Numbered from the stretch's first letter, positions 1-12,870 are shown. The stretch is DNA of 64,000 bases from Acanthopleura granulata (GCA_016165875.1 JABBOT010000007.1:6667245-6731244); one strand, 5' to 3'. The notes: generated from the letters alone by a model not told the origin. A program made the numbers and translations.

Positions 1-480
1 TGCCACTGTGTGATAATTGGTATTTGGCCACATATACCCACAGGGTAATAACTGGTATCTACTCACTGTGTTTCTGCTCACACACGTACACAATGTGACA
101 TTGGTTTCTGCTCGCGCATACACACTGAACTGTCTCGGTGGCCAAGTGGTTAGACCGTACGCATCGGGGTCGGGAGATCCGGAATGAAACCCGGGTCGGG
201 TCATACCAACGATGTTAAAAATGACATTCGTTGTTGCCTCGCTTGGCTCTGAGCACTTTGGAGGCATTGACTTGCTCTGCCGCAAGAAGACACAATACAT
301 ATACATTCTATGGACCCTTCGTCGTCAAATGACAGAAAAATTGTTAAGTACGACGTAAAAAACAGTGTATACACATACATACACTCACACATACATACAA
401 ATACACACTGTGAGATGACTGGTTTCTGGTCACAAGTGCTCACTGTGTGGCAATTGAATTCTATTTACAAATGAACATTA
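1..480. repeat. degenerate minisatellite interrupted by a SINE
   Basis: Loose repeats of the type 'cactgtgtgataattgg' / 'cactgtgtttctgctc' occupy 1-117 and resume at 411-480. The interruption at 128-400 is a separate insertion (next entry). No coding potential is visible; the open frame across this block follows the repeat. Confidence 0.5.
128..400 (+). mobile_element. tRNA-derived SINE inserted in minisatellite
   Basis: A tRNA-like head ('tggccaagtggttaga', like a pol III A box) is followed by a body ending in 'aattgttaagtacgacgtaaaa' and an (ACAT)n-type tail. This tail type is familiar from molluscan SINEs. The 10-mer 'atacacactg' occurs at 118-127 and again at 401-410, consistent with a target-site duplication. 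The AC-rich flank means the match could be partly fortuitous. Confidence 0.55.
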
Positions 481-1290
481 TGTGATAATTGTTTTGTTTT
501 TGTTTTTCTTTGTTTTGTTTTTTTTTTTTGTTTTGTTTTGTTTTGTTTTTGCTCTTTTTTTGGTAACGTGGATCTTCTTCACCCCGTCTCGCTCATTCCT
601 TTTATGTTAACACTACCTATTTACATAATCCATGTCACTTCCATTAGTTCAGGAACCAATGATAATTTATGCATAATCATACACGAGAGTGGTCACCGAT
701 GTCCCTGCAGGCGGCATATGTGGAAATGAGCCCGGTATTCTCTCTCAAGTCTTACCCAATACCTAATAGAATGCACTGAAAGAACCGCCATAGAGCCAGA
801 CTTCTTCTCGAGTGTGGTTACGCCACAGTCGGCAACAATGTCGTGTATAGCTATGCTATATTAGCATCATTTTCGGTCGGAGATGGGGCGATCAGCTGAG
901 TTGTGATATCAGCGGCCTTGTAGTCACAAAGACCGTAACCCGTTCTCAATCGAAAGGTCAGGTCACTCCTTCAGTACCACGTATATTTTAATGACGTTAA
1001 AAGAAAAGACAACAAAAAATATAACCAAAAGTATTTCGGAAGAGGGGTCCATACAGACCTAAACGAGCGTAGGCATTTTTTTTTGTGACTCTCAAAAATC
1101 GTCTGCTAATCTGGAATTCTTACGAGGGCGTAGGGTACTCCATTTTAGATAGATTGATAGATTTCTTCCAAATAACATGGTAATAAGCCGATACTAGTAT
1201 TTGTATAAGATTAAAGACTGGCAATAAACCGTGTTCGGACACTTGGTCATATCACTTCCTATACATTAATAACGGGAGGGGTGAAGGGGT
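481..1290. other. intergenic, no gene seen
   Basis: A T/G-rich tract (runs of T with G) covers about 490-550. I see no supported exon, RNA gene or recognisable repeat in the remainder. Confidence 0.4.
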
Positions 1291-1294
1291 GGCT

Positions 1295-1465
1295 GCGTCT
1301 ATGGCCAAGTGGCTAGCCATCTGATGCTGGCTTCCTCTCAGACTAATGTGGGAAGGTCCGCCAGCAACATGTACGGACTGTCGTGGCCTTGCCGGTGTTT
1401 CCTCGAATAATGGCCGCCGATGTATAAGTGAAATATTGTACGGCGTAATATTCCAATTAAATTGA
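1295..1465 (+). mobile_element. SINE family A copy, diverged
   Basis: The head 'tatggccaagtggctagcc' is tRNA-like. It is followed by the family core ('gggaaggtccgccagcaac') and the tail 'tataagtgaaatatt' ending in an imperfect 'ccaattaaattg'. Full family structure is described at the 10459-10717 copy. Confidence 0.6.
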
Positions 1466-3120
1466 CAAGAATCATTGTATACCCGAAACGATCAAATAAA
1501 AGGCGTCATCTTGGTGAGAATTCTGTGGTACAATGTGGTTAATGAATAGTACCTTTGAAAATTAATGTATGCATGGTTGTTGAAATGTTAAGCATATGTT
1601 CAAACATTGAAACTTTCCGATTCATCTCAAAATCTCAAATGACACTTAGAGCATTCATGAGAGCATTATATTTACGATATGTTTACCAGAATGCATTAAA
1701 AATGACATCAAGATGTTAACCAGTCTTTTATATACCACACATATATGACAATGATGATAGATAAATCACACAATCTTCGGTATACTTACGTAAGAACCTC
1801 ATAATATGTTAAAGTGAAACTAACAGAAAGTCAAAATAATTTCCACTGTATATATGTACATCAAAACCGTCTTTTCAAAAAATAACAATACAGTGTTAAA
1901 ATCTCACCCAAAGACACATCACTACATAGAGATATAAATGCTGTCGCTCTCCTGTGCCCATGCAGGCTATTCGGCGCCGTCATTCGTCGTCAATGCATGG
2001 ATTATCGTCCCTATATGTGGCGACATTCCTCATTTATGGAGGGCAAATAATGACTCACGCCTGCTCACTCAAAATACGCAATTACTTAAACAGAATGATT
2101 TCAAATTGGCTCTGTATTTATATGAAGTTCATTACATTTCCATTCCTTCATACACTCTAAAAACAAGCTATTCAATTTCCAGGAGATTGCATGTTACACA
2201 TAACAGACTTCGTCTGTCAACAGAATTCTTTTGTTGGTGTAACGGGAGCATCGTTTTGGCGATAGCATAATGTTACATTAGGCTAATCTACTCTGGCATA
2301 ACATAGTCAGCCTGTTATGTTAACTTAACTGTTTAGTTTCTAGAGTGTAACGTAAATGTACATCGGATTAAGGTCACCAAATGTGTTATCGTTTATGGGC
2401 TTCCAGTTTCAAGTCCTTAACGGTTCCTTTGTGAATCATAAAAAATAATAATGTCAGTGAGCTGTCTAAACCGTTCTTGGCAATTTTACCTAAAGCGAGT
2501 GGGATGACACTTTCATCACGAGGTATCATCAAGCGTAGGTTTATATGTGTGCCTATATCTGCCACTCCTTACAGTTCTACTATAGTAGGCGTGAAGAAAG
2601 CGAAGGCCTCCATGCACTATACGCTCAATCGGTCACATTTGTTCTAAGTGTGATAGCCAGTGGGGTTGCTATATAACTAGTCCTTCCTTTAATAAACCGA
2701 TCAATATGGGTTTTATTGGACACAGTTGTAGGACGATCAAAATCTCTAAACCGTTCAGATCACCCACCTTTTTGCTGACCGTTTAAAATTAACCATGGCT
2801 GTCAACACGTAATTGACATGCAATAACCTTTCGCATTTTGCCCTCAATGATAAAAGCATATGGCGGCCGTGTGTGGGCCATTAGGCCTACTAGTCATAGG
2901 CATTATATTGGTCAGTTTTGTAGCTGATATGAAGGAATAAATGCCTTTCAAGATTTATATACGGTTTAAATAGACATTGCAATTGGCAGATTCGTTAACC
3001 CACAGGCTCTTACGAAGTACTAACCTGTGTTAGCCTGTGTGTTACTTTTTCGCCACCACTAATATACTGCTATGTTGAATGGAATGTGTGGTCGGCGAGT
3101 AGCCTACGGACAACAATAGG
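1466..3120. other. intergenic, no gene seen
   Basis: AT-rich sequence. The longest open frames (about 70-110 codons near 1.94-2.27 kb) lack splice-site support and recognisable protein features, so I do not call a gene. Confidence 0.4.
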
Positions 3121-3124
3121 GGAA

Positions 3125-3475
3125 TTTCGGGTTCGAACTCTTTTATAATTAAATGTAAGCTACTGTACCACGTGACTTGACAGAAATGTTAGTCAACGAT
3201 TTCTGATTACATTTGCTGTAACATGAGTATCTAAAAAGTGTCACAAAAAGTTATTTACACTTGAACAAACTATGGTGAAAATTCAGGAGCTGAAGGTCTG
3301 TGAAATCAAGAAGTTACTGAAGAAAAGAAACGTCATTTGTTCCTCCTGAACACGGCGAGATGGGAGATCAGTAAAGAAAAGTCAACACACGTGGCCTAAC
3401 ATTTTTGACAAGTCACATGATGCAGTAGGACTATTTTTACCTTTAGCGAAAAAACTCGAATGTTACTTAATATTT
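3125..3475 (-). mobile_element. foldback MITE (family C), inverted copy
   Basis: This is the reverse-complement orientation of the elements at 34965 and 40600. It starts with 'gggttcgaactctttt', contains the family interior ('gtgtcacaaaaagtt', 'ttcaggagctgaaggt'), and ends with 'cctttagcgaaaaaactcgaa'. The ends are imperfect inverted repeats of each other, roughly 70 bp long. No transposase frame is present, so it is non-autonomous. Confidence 0.6.
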
Positions 3476-3774
3476 GGGAAACGATTTTTGATTTAAATTT
3501 CTTCGCTGAGCAACCGGTCTGTACAGAGTAGGCCCTTTCTTGGGCCTATTTACGTATTCAGGGATATCTGATAGGTCACTCAAAACTATATAAAGTATCT
3601 CGCTCGGTAAAATGTTGAAACAGGTTGGTATATAAGCTCTGTCTACCTCTGGGCTTAAGAGAATTTCCCTTAGTTTAGTCGTAGAAGGTTATACTCGAAA
3701 CTCAAAGATCACTGGTTCTAATATGAAGCTTGTAACCCTGGGGAGCCAATTGTCATATAGAAAGATGAGGGTCA

Positions 3775-3870
3775 CCTCACTCGCTCAGAGGGTTAAAGCG
3801 CTGGCTCGCTGTGGACATAAGCCCTTTCACAAGGTCGCGTGTTCGAATCCAGCTCTCGATGTTTAGGCTG
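3775..3870 (+). mobile_element. tRNA-like SINE head
   Basis: An A-box-like stretch ('gagggttaaagcgctggc') lies about 50 bp before a good B-box ('gtgttcgaatcc'). The sequence does not fold into an intact tRNA with a clean acceptor stem, so I read it as a tRNA-derived retroelement, not a tRNA gene. Confidence 0.45.
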
Positions 3871-4714
3871 CGACTTTAAGTCAGGAGGTGGTGCTTTACT
3901 CAGAGAACTCAGGTTTCCTTCACCTGTAAACCTAATCACTGTCATATTTAAATTCGCCAAGGAATATGTATATTTCTCCGCTATAATTGTCGATGGTGAT
4001 GGATCACGTTCGTGATCACCTTAAACCACATAGCGAGCAGATAGTGCCTCTCGTCGTCGCCCTTATGGCGTACCAACTATAGGCAACACCCGGGCCGCGC
4101 GATGGACACGAAACGGCGCCGCCGAACTCTGCAGTGATGTCAACGAAGCGTGACGTTTTCTGCTTGCTTGCCGTGCCTGTTGCTCCTGTAACAGAATTCA
4201 TGATTAACGCTGATGAACATCCGGGATATAAAGTACAACAGTGGGGCATAGCATTTCGATTATTACTGGGATTCAGCATTATCAAATACGACATACTGTA
4301 TCCCACATTATTCTAACTGGAATAAAAATTATCTGTTTGATCACATGACCTGTCAAAGTGGCGGCTCTGATCCAGCTGGTCACAATCACCGATTCCTGAT
4401 TTGAATCTAAATAACAACGTGTGTTAAAATAGCAAAGATTGTCTGCGGCGGATTTTGAATTTACGAAAACTGCTATGTGCATGAGGCCAGGAAATCGAAT
4501 TTCGTGGAATTTTCCTTTAATTTTCTTTCGAAAAATGAGTCACAGATCATTTATAATTTATATCAGCATTTATATCTGCTTCCCTGCACCGTACACACAA
4601 TGTGATCATCAGCCTTATTTAAAAACAAAATGAATACAGGAAATGGTTATCTATTTCATCGTTCTTTACTGTATAGGCCTACAGGAACAAAAAGTAGAAC
4701 CGCCTAATACAGTG

Positions 4715-4960
4715 GAGATCAGTTTTGATAGTGGAGCAAATCTGAGTCCGACCATCGATCATTTACTGACAAAATTTTCCACGTATGACATGGGGTATAG
4801 GCCTACGCACCAGATTGGTGGAAGACCAGTGGTCTTCAATGAACGCAAGGCCACAATAACAGCCACATAGCTCCGACTGCCGTTTATTGTCACCAAAGCC
4901 TCACGAACAATGAAATCTGGTGAATCTAGAACCTTGGTGTGCATGACCGGGGTTTAACTC
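4715..4960 (-). mobile_element. SINE family B copy
   Basis: Shares an extended pattern with copies at 18660, 33260 and 43690: 'cagttttgatagtggag..', then '..tttccacgtatgac..', then 'gcaccagattggtggaagac' and 'gtggtcttcaatgaa'. The minus-strand end resembles a tRNA B box in the better copies. A 75-codon plus-strand frame here belongs to the repeat. Confidence 0.55.
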
Positions 4961-5048
4961 GCTTGTAATCTTCCAGCGGTTGCATGGTAGTTGCCTACCG
5001 TACCATGTCGTCTACCATTTAAACCTAGGGCAAAGTAATCATTTTATC

Positions 5049-8000
5049 ATGGCATTTCCAGCGACAACATCTGCTACCATTTCGAACGATGAAAATATGC
5101 AACGGAATATAACGTAACAATGTCTAACGTCATAATAGCTGGTGGAGATTTCTCGTCGTCGGAGGTAGAGACATGAAACGAACGCGTCACAGTGACGTCT
5201 TAATGATGTTTGTGACGTCATGTTCATTGTTCTGTGCCCCATGTAATGTCCTTCATATAACTCTCTTCTAGGGCTGGTTTACCTTTGTCTTGCATCTGTT
5301 TTGACAGGATCGAATTCGGCAAGGCTCGGGCAGAGGCGACAAGTAAGTTCTTGCATAACGGTACTTTACGCTTACATGAATGTGTTATTTATGTTCAAGA
5401 AAGGTCGCAGAGAATTCCCTCAGGCACATGTAGTTAGAAAACTACGTGAGTGGGAAAATTAAAGGATACGAAATTTTAGGCCTACCCAATTTACATGTCT
5501 AATTATAAATCCATTCATATTTACATTTGTTTCATATATTTATTTGAATGGGGGTTAGATTCAAGTCTGCAGAAATGTGAAAATAATAGCTTACGGAGCG
5601 GACAAAACTCTCTTTCCCCACATTTGTACACAATTGCGTTTTTCCATGCTTGTACACAACTGTAGGCCTACATGTATTTTGCCACACACGTATACACAGT
5701 TGTACTTTCCCATACATCCACAAAATTGAGTCCACCTGCATGTCCTTTTCTTGCAAGGGCGCATAAAACTTGTTTGCAAGAAGAAGGTTAAATTTAACCA
5801 TTGAAATATCTTGTATGTTATATGCCGCTTTTGTACATAGGTCTGTGATGAAGTTAACTGTATGGTGCTCTTAGTCATGATCAGCATAAAGAGGAATACT
5901 GGGCCAAGTACTGATCGGCCTGGTGTCAGTATAATGTGATTGGGGGCAGTGTCATGTCTAGTGTCTGCGGCATGGCGTTCCAGTAAAGTAATGCTATAAA
6001 CATGTCGGAATTTGGTCATTCCTACTACGAAAAGATACCGTCGTGATATGACGGAAATAATGCCAGTTGGTAGAGGCGTCAACTAAAGTCAGGAGAAACT
6101 AACAAATGATTATGTTTCAGCTGGCCTGCTTGCTTTTTCATTATAACGTGAAATCAGCCACAAGTTATCACCCTGTCGCTACACGGTACTTGGGTGTAAA
6201 TCGCTTTGCTGTTCTAGTTTTCAGCGCCTTCCTGTCCCCCTCCGGAGCTGATCATGATATTCTTGCACCCCCTGGTTTGGATGGTTTACACTTTTGTCGG
6301 GTTTCCAGCGTTACCTGTTCATATCTCAAACAGTTGGTGCAGCGCAGGTGAGTAGGTCTTGGCATTCATAGTGGACGGATAGTGTTAACAGGTTTTCCTC
6401 AGGGATAGAGGATATCATATTCTAAGATTTTTTAATCCCTTTCGTACCCAGGTGAAATGTCATGAAGTTTTGTCATGACACTGTAAAATGACCAACGCCC
6501 AACGCGTTTAATGGGTGATTAAACTTCAAACAAGTGTGTTGTTTTAGATATAAGCATATATTTAAGTATTAAGTATATATAGGCCTATGCTATAATGATT
6601 TAGTCTCCAGTGTGTAATGTCTGATGTATAAAAGTGTTCATAAGTTAAAACATTGAAATTTACAGAAATAAAAATATATTTTACACTATCTAATATACAC
6701 ACTTGCTACTGTATAATTATATGGGGCATAAAATACTATAGGAATTAATAAATAGTGCAATTGTTGTTAGCATATTCACATTTATCACACACACTTCATT
6801 GCATGTTGTTCGTACAAAACAATTGCATGCAAACAATAACTAAAATATCGCGTACTGAAATTGAATTAACTATGCAGCAAATATTATTTAGGCGATACCC
6901 TAATTATATTAAACCTGAAGTTCATCCAGAATGACATTATTTTTTAATGCAGTAGCTGCGGATTACAGCGGTAAAGGCCAGAAAACTTTAAGGACAGTAT
7001 GCTTCATCTAAAGGCCATTTCGTGATGATTCAAAATATGGTCTGTATTATTTTTGGCATTTTTTTGGGGGGGCAGGGGGGGAACTGCTTTAAATGGAAAT
7101 GAAGCTTGAGGTGCTACGGCGGGTTTTTTTTTCTTTTTCTTTTTTTACCATTTTGGACATGCGGAAGGACAGTGACGGCACAGATCCATTTTTTGGGCTT
7201 AATATGCTGTTACTATTATATTTCCACATTTAATACAGATACAGATGTTGCACTACGTAATTATTTATGTAGAACGTAGACATGTAGCAGTCAGAGGATG
7301 TTTAGCAGCTAAAAACAATGTGTGACGTCATTCTGCTTCATCCTGTTCCATAAGGTTGAAAAAGTCAACCGTCGTGCCTCAATCTTTATTTATGTTCCAG
7401 TAACTGAATAAAAAATGCTAAAAAATAATGAAGACCATATCTGGCAGCAGCGCGACATGACTTCTTGGATGTATGCGTACTTTACTTAAATGTGGTCTGT
7501 TCTTTTAAGGTGCAGAAAGATTTAATTTAAATTTAGTGAAAGTGTATCTATGTATACCAGATGCCATGACTTTGGGGGCAGCGTGGGGAAGGTATCCATG
7601 GGCAGGGGGTTTGAATAGGCCACTTTCATTAGTGTTACGCTATACAATAACTACCAAAGCGCCACCGGGGTTACCAAACACATTATCGGCGTTTGCCATG
7701 GAAATCCATTGGCCCATTCGTGTCGCAAAGAATAGTGAAGCAGGGGGACATAAGCCTGTCCACATTAGCATCAACGCTATCAATAATAGATGGGGTTCAC
7801 CTTTTGGAACCTCCATCAAGAAGAAAGGACTTGTACAAACCTGAATTAAGTTTAAGCTTAGTTAACCACCATCCTGGTACTCACTACAGCAAAATCTGAC
7901 GCCCAAACATTTTCAGTCCATTTCTTTCCGCACAAAACAGGAAATGTCGATGCAGTAGTACGGAGCTGTTTCACCTTACACGAGTTGTCACTTCCAGCCT

Positions 8001-10964
8001 TCGCTATGCTTTGATTGCTTTACGCTTTTGTTGTAATACCCAAAATGATGCACTGATTACCCGATGCCTTAATATAAAAAGTATGTAGATATATAAGATA
8101 CACTCTTTGTTATCATTCAGAAACACTTAGGCCAACACTGTATCAAAGAATTGTCGTAATTAGTGGAATGATTGGTAAATTGCTCATTCCTCACAGGTGT
8201 GACTTCTTCAGCTGACCCAGGAAGCTGCGAACCAGGGACGAGCGGCTGTAGGCAGTCTGCGACGAGTAATACACTCACCAATCTACAGCGACGTGAGTAT
8301 TTATTTATTTATATGATTGGTGTTTTACGCCGTACCCAAGAATATTTCACCTATGCGACTTAAGGAAACCAGGCAGAGCCCGGCTGAAAGGTCGTATAGG
8401 TCGTATAGGTTTTTCTTGTTTTCTGCAGAACAAAAATCGTGTTTCCAGAAATAATCTTTCTATGCTTTGCCTACACGTCTTTTAAATTTGGGACCGAAAT
8501 GCGTTCATCATCAAATAACTTGCATTAAGCTTGATTGTCTTGGTTGCAAGGCCTAAGCCTACGCGTGCTGTGAGCATACTTGTCTGTCTCCGTCCTATAA
8601 ATCTCCATGGCCATGCCTATACTCTCTGCAAGCATGACAAGTCATATTCACCAATACCAGGTGAGATATAAGCAAAGTGTGGGGGTGGGTGGAGTTGGTT
8701 GTCCGTGGCCGAGGGAGTTAGCGCTCTAGTGCAGTTCGCTCATGTCCATCTCATGCTATATTCCAGCTCGGAAAGTCTGCCAGCAACCTGCGGATGGTCG
8801 TGGGTTTCCATAGACCTATACAAAGTCACCCTATACCCATAGATCTTTAACGCTGTGATTATACGTTGAAATCAATTGCTAGTGTGCTTGGTAAAATTTT
8901 AGAAACTTTGAAAGAAAGGTTTGAGAGTAAAATCCTAATTTAGAAGCTTGAGCAGCGATGTTTAATAAGATGGAGCGAAATCGTTGACACAGGTCTACGG
9001 CTGCGAACCTCTGCATGAGGAGTACAGGCCAAGCCGCGTGACACTTTGGACAAGAGAATAATCACGTGAAATTTATCTTCAGGGTCATCCACGTCATCTA
9101 TTGAGGAGGCCGTGACCATAAAAAGACCGAGGAAGACCGGAAGATTGGTGGTCAGAGGCATGAGTGGGAGAGGAGCCAAGAAGAACCCAGGTAATACAAC
9201 GGTCATAATCAATGACGCTGGTGCTTGAGAATGGGGGGCTGACACTTTTCCCTACAGTTTACTACGCATGATCCTTAACCGATTCCAAATAAATCTTACG
9301 TTTTGATTGGTTGAAACACACAGAATGAAAAATCAGCAATATCCAACCGTTAACAATGTGACTAGGCCAGAGTTTTGGGCATCCCTTCATGGTCTACATG
9401 ACACATTAAATTACATGGGTTAATAAATTTATGGAATAAGATTAGTGCTAAACGGAACAATTCTTGCAATCTCATGGGATGAAATATTACAGGTTATGGA
9501 TTTATTCGACGTTTTGTTCCAGTTCGCTTAAGGCAGCAAGTGTCAAGTCCTCACCAAACCGTGTCCAGCCTACGACGAAAAGCCTTGGCAAAGTCGCTTA
9601 AAGATATACAGGCCTGCTCAGAAGGTATAAACATGTTAAGATGAAATGGAAAAACTTTCTGAGGTCTGCTTTACAAACACGATCACAGGTAAATGGTACT
9701 GGAACAAGATACAGTGCAAAAGTGTAGAACCACGAGGTTACACATGCGTAATTTGAGCAACTGAGTTCAAGATTTTGGATTTCCGAATTAAAGAGTGCTT
9801 TGGATAGAAATAAAAACTTTTTGCCAAGATTCCTACTACGCCCCCGCCCCTTCGCCCCCCCCCCCGTGCAGTCCTATAAAGGTGACAAAATTCTATCATG
9901 TCATTTTCAACGGCTACAGCTAGAAAAATTGTGATCATGTTAAGTTGATTTTTTGATATGTTATCGAGAAATGTCCAATCTGCATGTGGTGGTTTGGCAT
10001 GGCACCACATGAAGCTTTGAGGATATATATTTTGAGGGTTGAAGTTGACAAATTTACAACTTAAGTGGTAAGGATAATCAACGCGCTCGTGTAGCCACAA
10101 GCCTAATCATGCAGAAAAATATCAAACTTGCAAATTGGACATCGCATGACTTGACACCTAGTGGAATAGGATACTGGTGTATCTACTGTTGTGTCTAGCT
10201 GCATGGGTGGGTGTCCTGCCCGGTGTCTTTGGTATGGCGTTCCTGTGTTGTGGGAGCATATTTATGACGGCATTGGCATAGTGGAGTCATAAATACGTGG
10301 GGTTCAGAGACCTTCATAGAATGACGAAAGTAAGGCCGATAGTTATCATGATTAAATTCTCAAGCAAACTGTACATTTCTACTAACCAGAAAGGTACAAG
10401 AATTCTTATTCAGCTAAACATCTATTATATGTCCTAAATACCAATTTCAATGAAATATTATTGATTTATTTGATTGGTGTTTTTCACGACGTACTCAAGA
10501 ATATTTCACTTATTCGACGAAAGCCAACATTATGGTGGGAGAAAATCGGGCAGAACCCATGAGAATCCCACGACCATTAATAGGTTCCTGGTACACCTTC
10601 CCACGTGTGGCCGGAGAGGTAGCCACAATGAGCCGCACTTCAACTCACAGCGACCTCATTGGTGAGAGGCTGTCTTGGGTCATTGCCCTGCACTAGCGCG
10701 CTACCGCCCCTGGCCAGTTTCAATGAAATATAACCTAGCATAATTGATGCACATACATGCCCATATACAGGTTTCACACACAGGGTTGACAAAATTGTTT
10801 ACTCCTCGGAACAATTCAGCAAAATAGGGTCTCTTTCGGGGATTTGAAACCTTTGTCACAGTTTGTCTTGAGGTTGTTATATAAAGTGATCCGTTGTAAT
10901 ATATTGACCCTTTATATTTGTTTTCGCAGATCCCATCCCCAACAGACCACCCTGGGTGTCATAA
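5049..10964 (+). CDS. unrecognised small basic protein, spliced
   Basis: I do not recognise this protein. Six exons join with consistent phase: 5049-5113, 5308-5342, 8197-8292, 9083-9190, 9523-9624 and 10930-10964 (stop TAA). They give about 146 residues. The middle exons each have a pyrimidine-AG acceptor and a GT donor (gtaagt, gtgagt, gtaata, gtataa), and introns 2-5 are all phase 1. The product is Ser-rich in the centre and basic afterwards: 'TIKRPRKTGRLVVRG' (about residues 76-90) and 'SLRRKALAKSLKDIQ' (about 120-134), ending 'PNRPPWVS'. That suggests a nucleic-acid-binding or nuclear protein (inference only). Exon 1 is the weakest part: its ATG at 5049 fits the phase but its donor (gtaaca) is poor. 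An AATAAA lies at 11115-11120, about 150 bp past the stop, as expected for a 3' end. A CRE-like TGACGTCA at 5213-5220 sits near the 5' end. Confidence 0.45.
8298..8385 (-). mobile_element. SINE family A fragment
   Basis: The reverse-complement tail ('tatttatttatatgattggtgttttacgc') and adjoining core are present, truncated after 'gcagagcccgg'. It lies directly downstream of the 8292 splice donor. Confidence 0.6.
8690..8850 (+). mobile_element. SINE family A, 5' fragment
   Basis: The tRNA-like head ('ccgtggccgagggagttagc') and core ('gccagcaacctgcggatgg') are present, but the A-rich tail is lost. Confidence 0.55.
10459..10717 (-). mobile_element. SINE family A, full length with TSD
   Basis: This is the reference copy. 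Read on the minus strand it has a tRNA-like head, a core containing 'accttcccacgtgtggccgg' (plus-strand text), the tail 'aagtgaaatattcttgagta' and a short (AAAT)n end. Perfect 14-bp direct repeats 'tttcaatgaaatat' lie at 10445-10458 and 10718-10731, which is direct evidence of target-primed insertion. It sits in the last intron of the small plus-strand gene. Confidence 0.85.
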
Positions 10965-11114
10965 TTACAGAGGCGGGGCTTGCCTGGCGTGGTTTTAGTA
11001 TCCTACGCTTCCATCAGGCGATACAAGAAAACAACACCATGGCCTGACATCATTATTAAACCAGTCGTGTTCTTATCAGCTGAAAGTTCATTATCTGTAT
11101 AAGCTCCATTAAAG

Positions 11115-11120
11115 AATAAA
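11115..11120 (+). terminator. candidate polyadenylation signal
   Basis: Canonical AATAAA about 150 bp after the stop of the small plus-strand gene ending at 10964. A second AATAAA occurs near 11294. Confidence 0.45.
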
Positions 11121-11390
11121 GTTGGTCTTTATCTTAATTTATATAAGAGCTTTCCCTTTTTCTGCATATATTGATATTCAGTTTTTCGACAATTTATACT
11201 AACACTGTTCTGATTTCTAATTTGCATATTAGTGCATTTGTAATTTTTGCGCGCTGATATCTACCTTTGAACAAAACTGTTATATAGTCTGGATAATAAA
11301 GGCTAACACAGGTTTCTCTACATAAAGTTTGGTTATTAGCGCTTTACCACGACGGACAAGACACCAGCTTTACATCACTTTAACTAATTA

Positions 11391-11640
11391 TTCATGTATT
11401 CATTTCTTTGATGTTGTACGCCATACTCAAGCATATTTCACTTATACGACGGCGGCTAGCATTATGGTAGGAGGAAACCGGACACAACCCGGGAGGAATC
11501 CCACGACCATCCACAGATTGCTGGCTGACCTTTCAAAGAATGGCCAGAGAGGAAGCCAGCATGAGCTGGGCTTGATCTCACAAGGTTGGGTTTGAACCTC
11601 TCCTCGTGTGTCCTTGTGACTGAAAGGTAAGTATCTTAAC
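11391..11640 (-). mobile_element. SINE family A copy
   Basis: Antisense copy beginning with the tail ('catactcaagcatatttcac') and running through the core ('attatggtaggaggaaaccgg'). Confidence 0.65.
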
Positions 11641-12370
11641 GACTCGTCCAAGGCCTGCATCTTTATCACTTGCTTCATGAACCATCCTCTGTGTATTAAT
11701 GTACTGACACTAAGCTGACGTTTGCTTGTTGTCCATAATCTAACAGAAACGGAAACTAATGTTAACCACACCTTTATACTTATCTATTTCCTTTATCCTT
11801 AAAAAACTTCTCTCTGTCCATTATTTGAGAGATGACGGATTGCCTTACCATTGATCTAACGGATTAATTCCTCCCTGGTTACATTATCAGGGGCGGGGTA
11901 ATGCGTTAAACCAACGGAAAGACAATCCATCATCGCTCAAATAGCTGTTTCAGTGGAAGATGTTTTTTAGGGCAGTCGATAATGTTCGTTTCGTGTCGCG
12001 CTCCAGCATAGTTCACTTAAATAAGGAGTGTTCGGTATAAGTGGAATCTTTGGTCATACCCAAAGGCAACCGTTGAAGGTTACCAAGTAAAGATGGAAAA
12101 CCTTAAGTTGTACAGTGCCATCTGAGCCGTTGTCCTCCTTACAACGCATGCGACAATCTCCAAACTCACTTTACACCTCTGCCATCTCTAGCAAATCTTG
12201 TACCGAAATTTTCAGGGACTTTGGATTCTCGGTGATGAGGCAGGATAATGATGATGTCAGAAAAAAAACAAACAAACAAAAAGAACAAATTGTCTCAACC
12301 TTTATTTCATTTAACATGCCTATACGATACACATCAATCGCTTTATCCATAAAGTACACGCATGCACAGC
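11641..12370. other. intergenic, no gene seen
   Basis: No exon or RNA gene supported. Open frames here (about 60-90 codons) lack splice context and similarity I recognise. Confidence 0.35.
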
Positions 12371-12499
12371 CTAGTTATAAATAGGAGTAAGAAGTGTTCT
12401 GGAAGTTTTAAAAACTGAGCCGTTAGAATCAAATAGTTGTGCGAAAGAATTTTGTTGAAACTGCGCCAAAAGGCCTAGAACTCGATCCTGGTCTGCAAT

Positions 12500-12870
12500 T
12501 TGTCTCGATGAAACCATGTACCAAGTTTCGATTCTGAATATACAACCCTTTACACGAAAAACCCTGAAAAAGACCAAAAAGACAAAACAGCATCAGTTTT
12601 TTCACAACTAGATCATCATCTGACACTTGGTATAGTTAAGCCATGTACCAAGTTCCAATTCCATACGATGAGCCGTTTTGGGAGAGAGTAGGGAAAAAGT
12701 CCAAATATGGCAAAGAGTGGCAAATTTTGGTTCTTCCAGACTGAATGCGAAACTGGTAATAGGACGTATGGTTCCAAAATTCGAACTTGACAAGTCACCT
12801 TTCATATTTTAGCCACTTTTAATATTGTAGCCACGTACCCTTGTTCCAATTCAATACAATGAAAGGTTTG
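12500..12870. repeat. degenerate long-period repeat
   Basis: The phrase 'ccatgtaccaagtt(t/c)c(g/a)att' occurs near 12513 and 12641, with a weaker version near 12830 ('ccacgtacccttgttccaatt'). The spacings are unequal at about 130 and 190 bp. Open frames on the minus strand across it repeat with it, so I do not call them genes. Confidence 0.4.

Noticed and set aside
5312..5325. 'gaattcggcaaggc' resembles an EcoRI cDNA-library adaptor
   Set aside because: The match is partial and it sits in an exon-like segment with proper splice sites, so coincidence is more likely than contamination.
5591..6082. 163-codon minus-strand frame, among the longest in the window
   Set aside because: No recognisable domain, no splice context, Cys/Lys-rich runs from AT-rich and short imperfect repeats. 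It lies in an intron of the plus-strand gene model.
6106..6351. 81-codon plus-strand frame ending at a 'cag|gtgagt' donor, a possible extra exon of the small gene
   Set aside because: Its protein frame gives the wrong phase to join exon 8197. Another frame would fit (donor 6347) but is less protein-like than the 5308-5342 exon.
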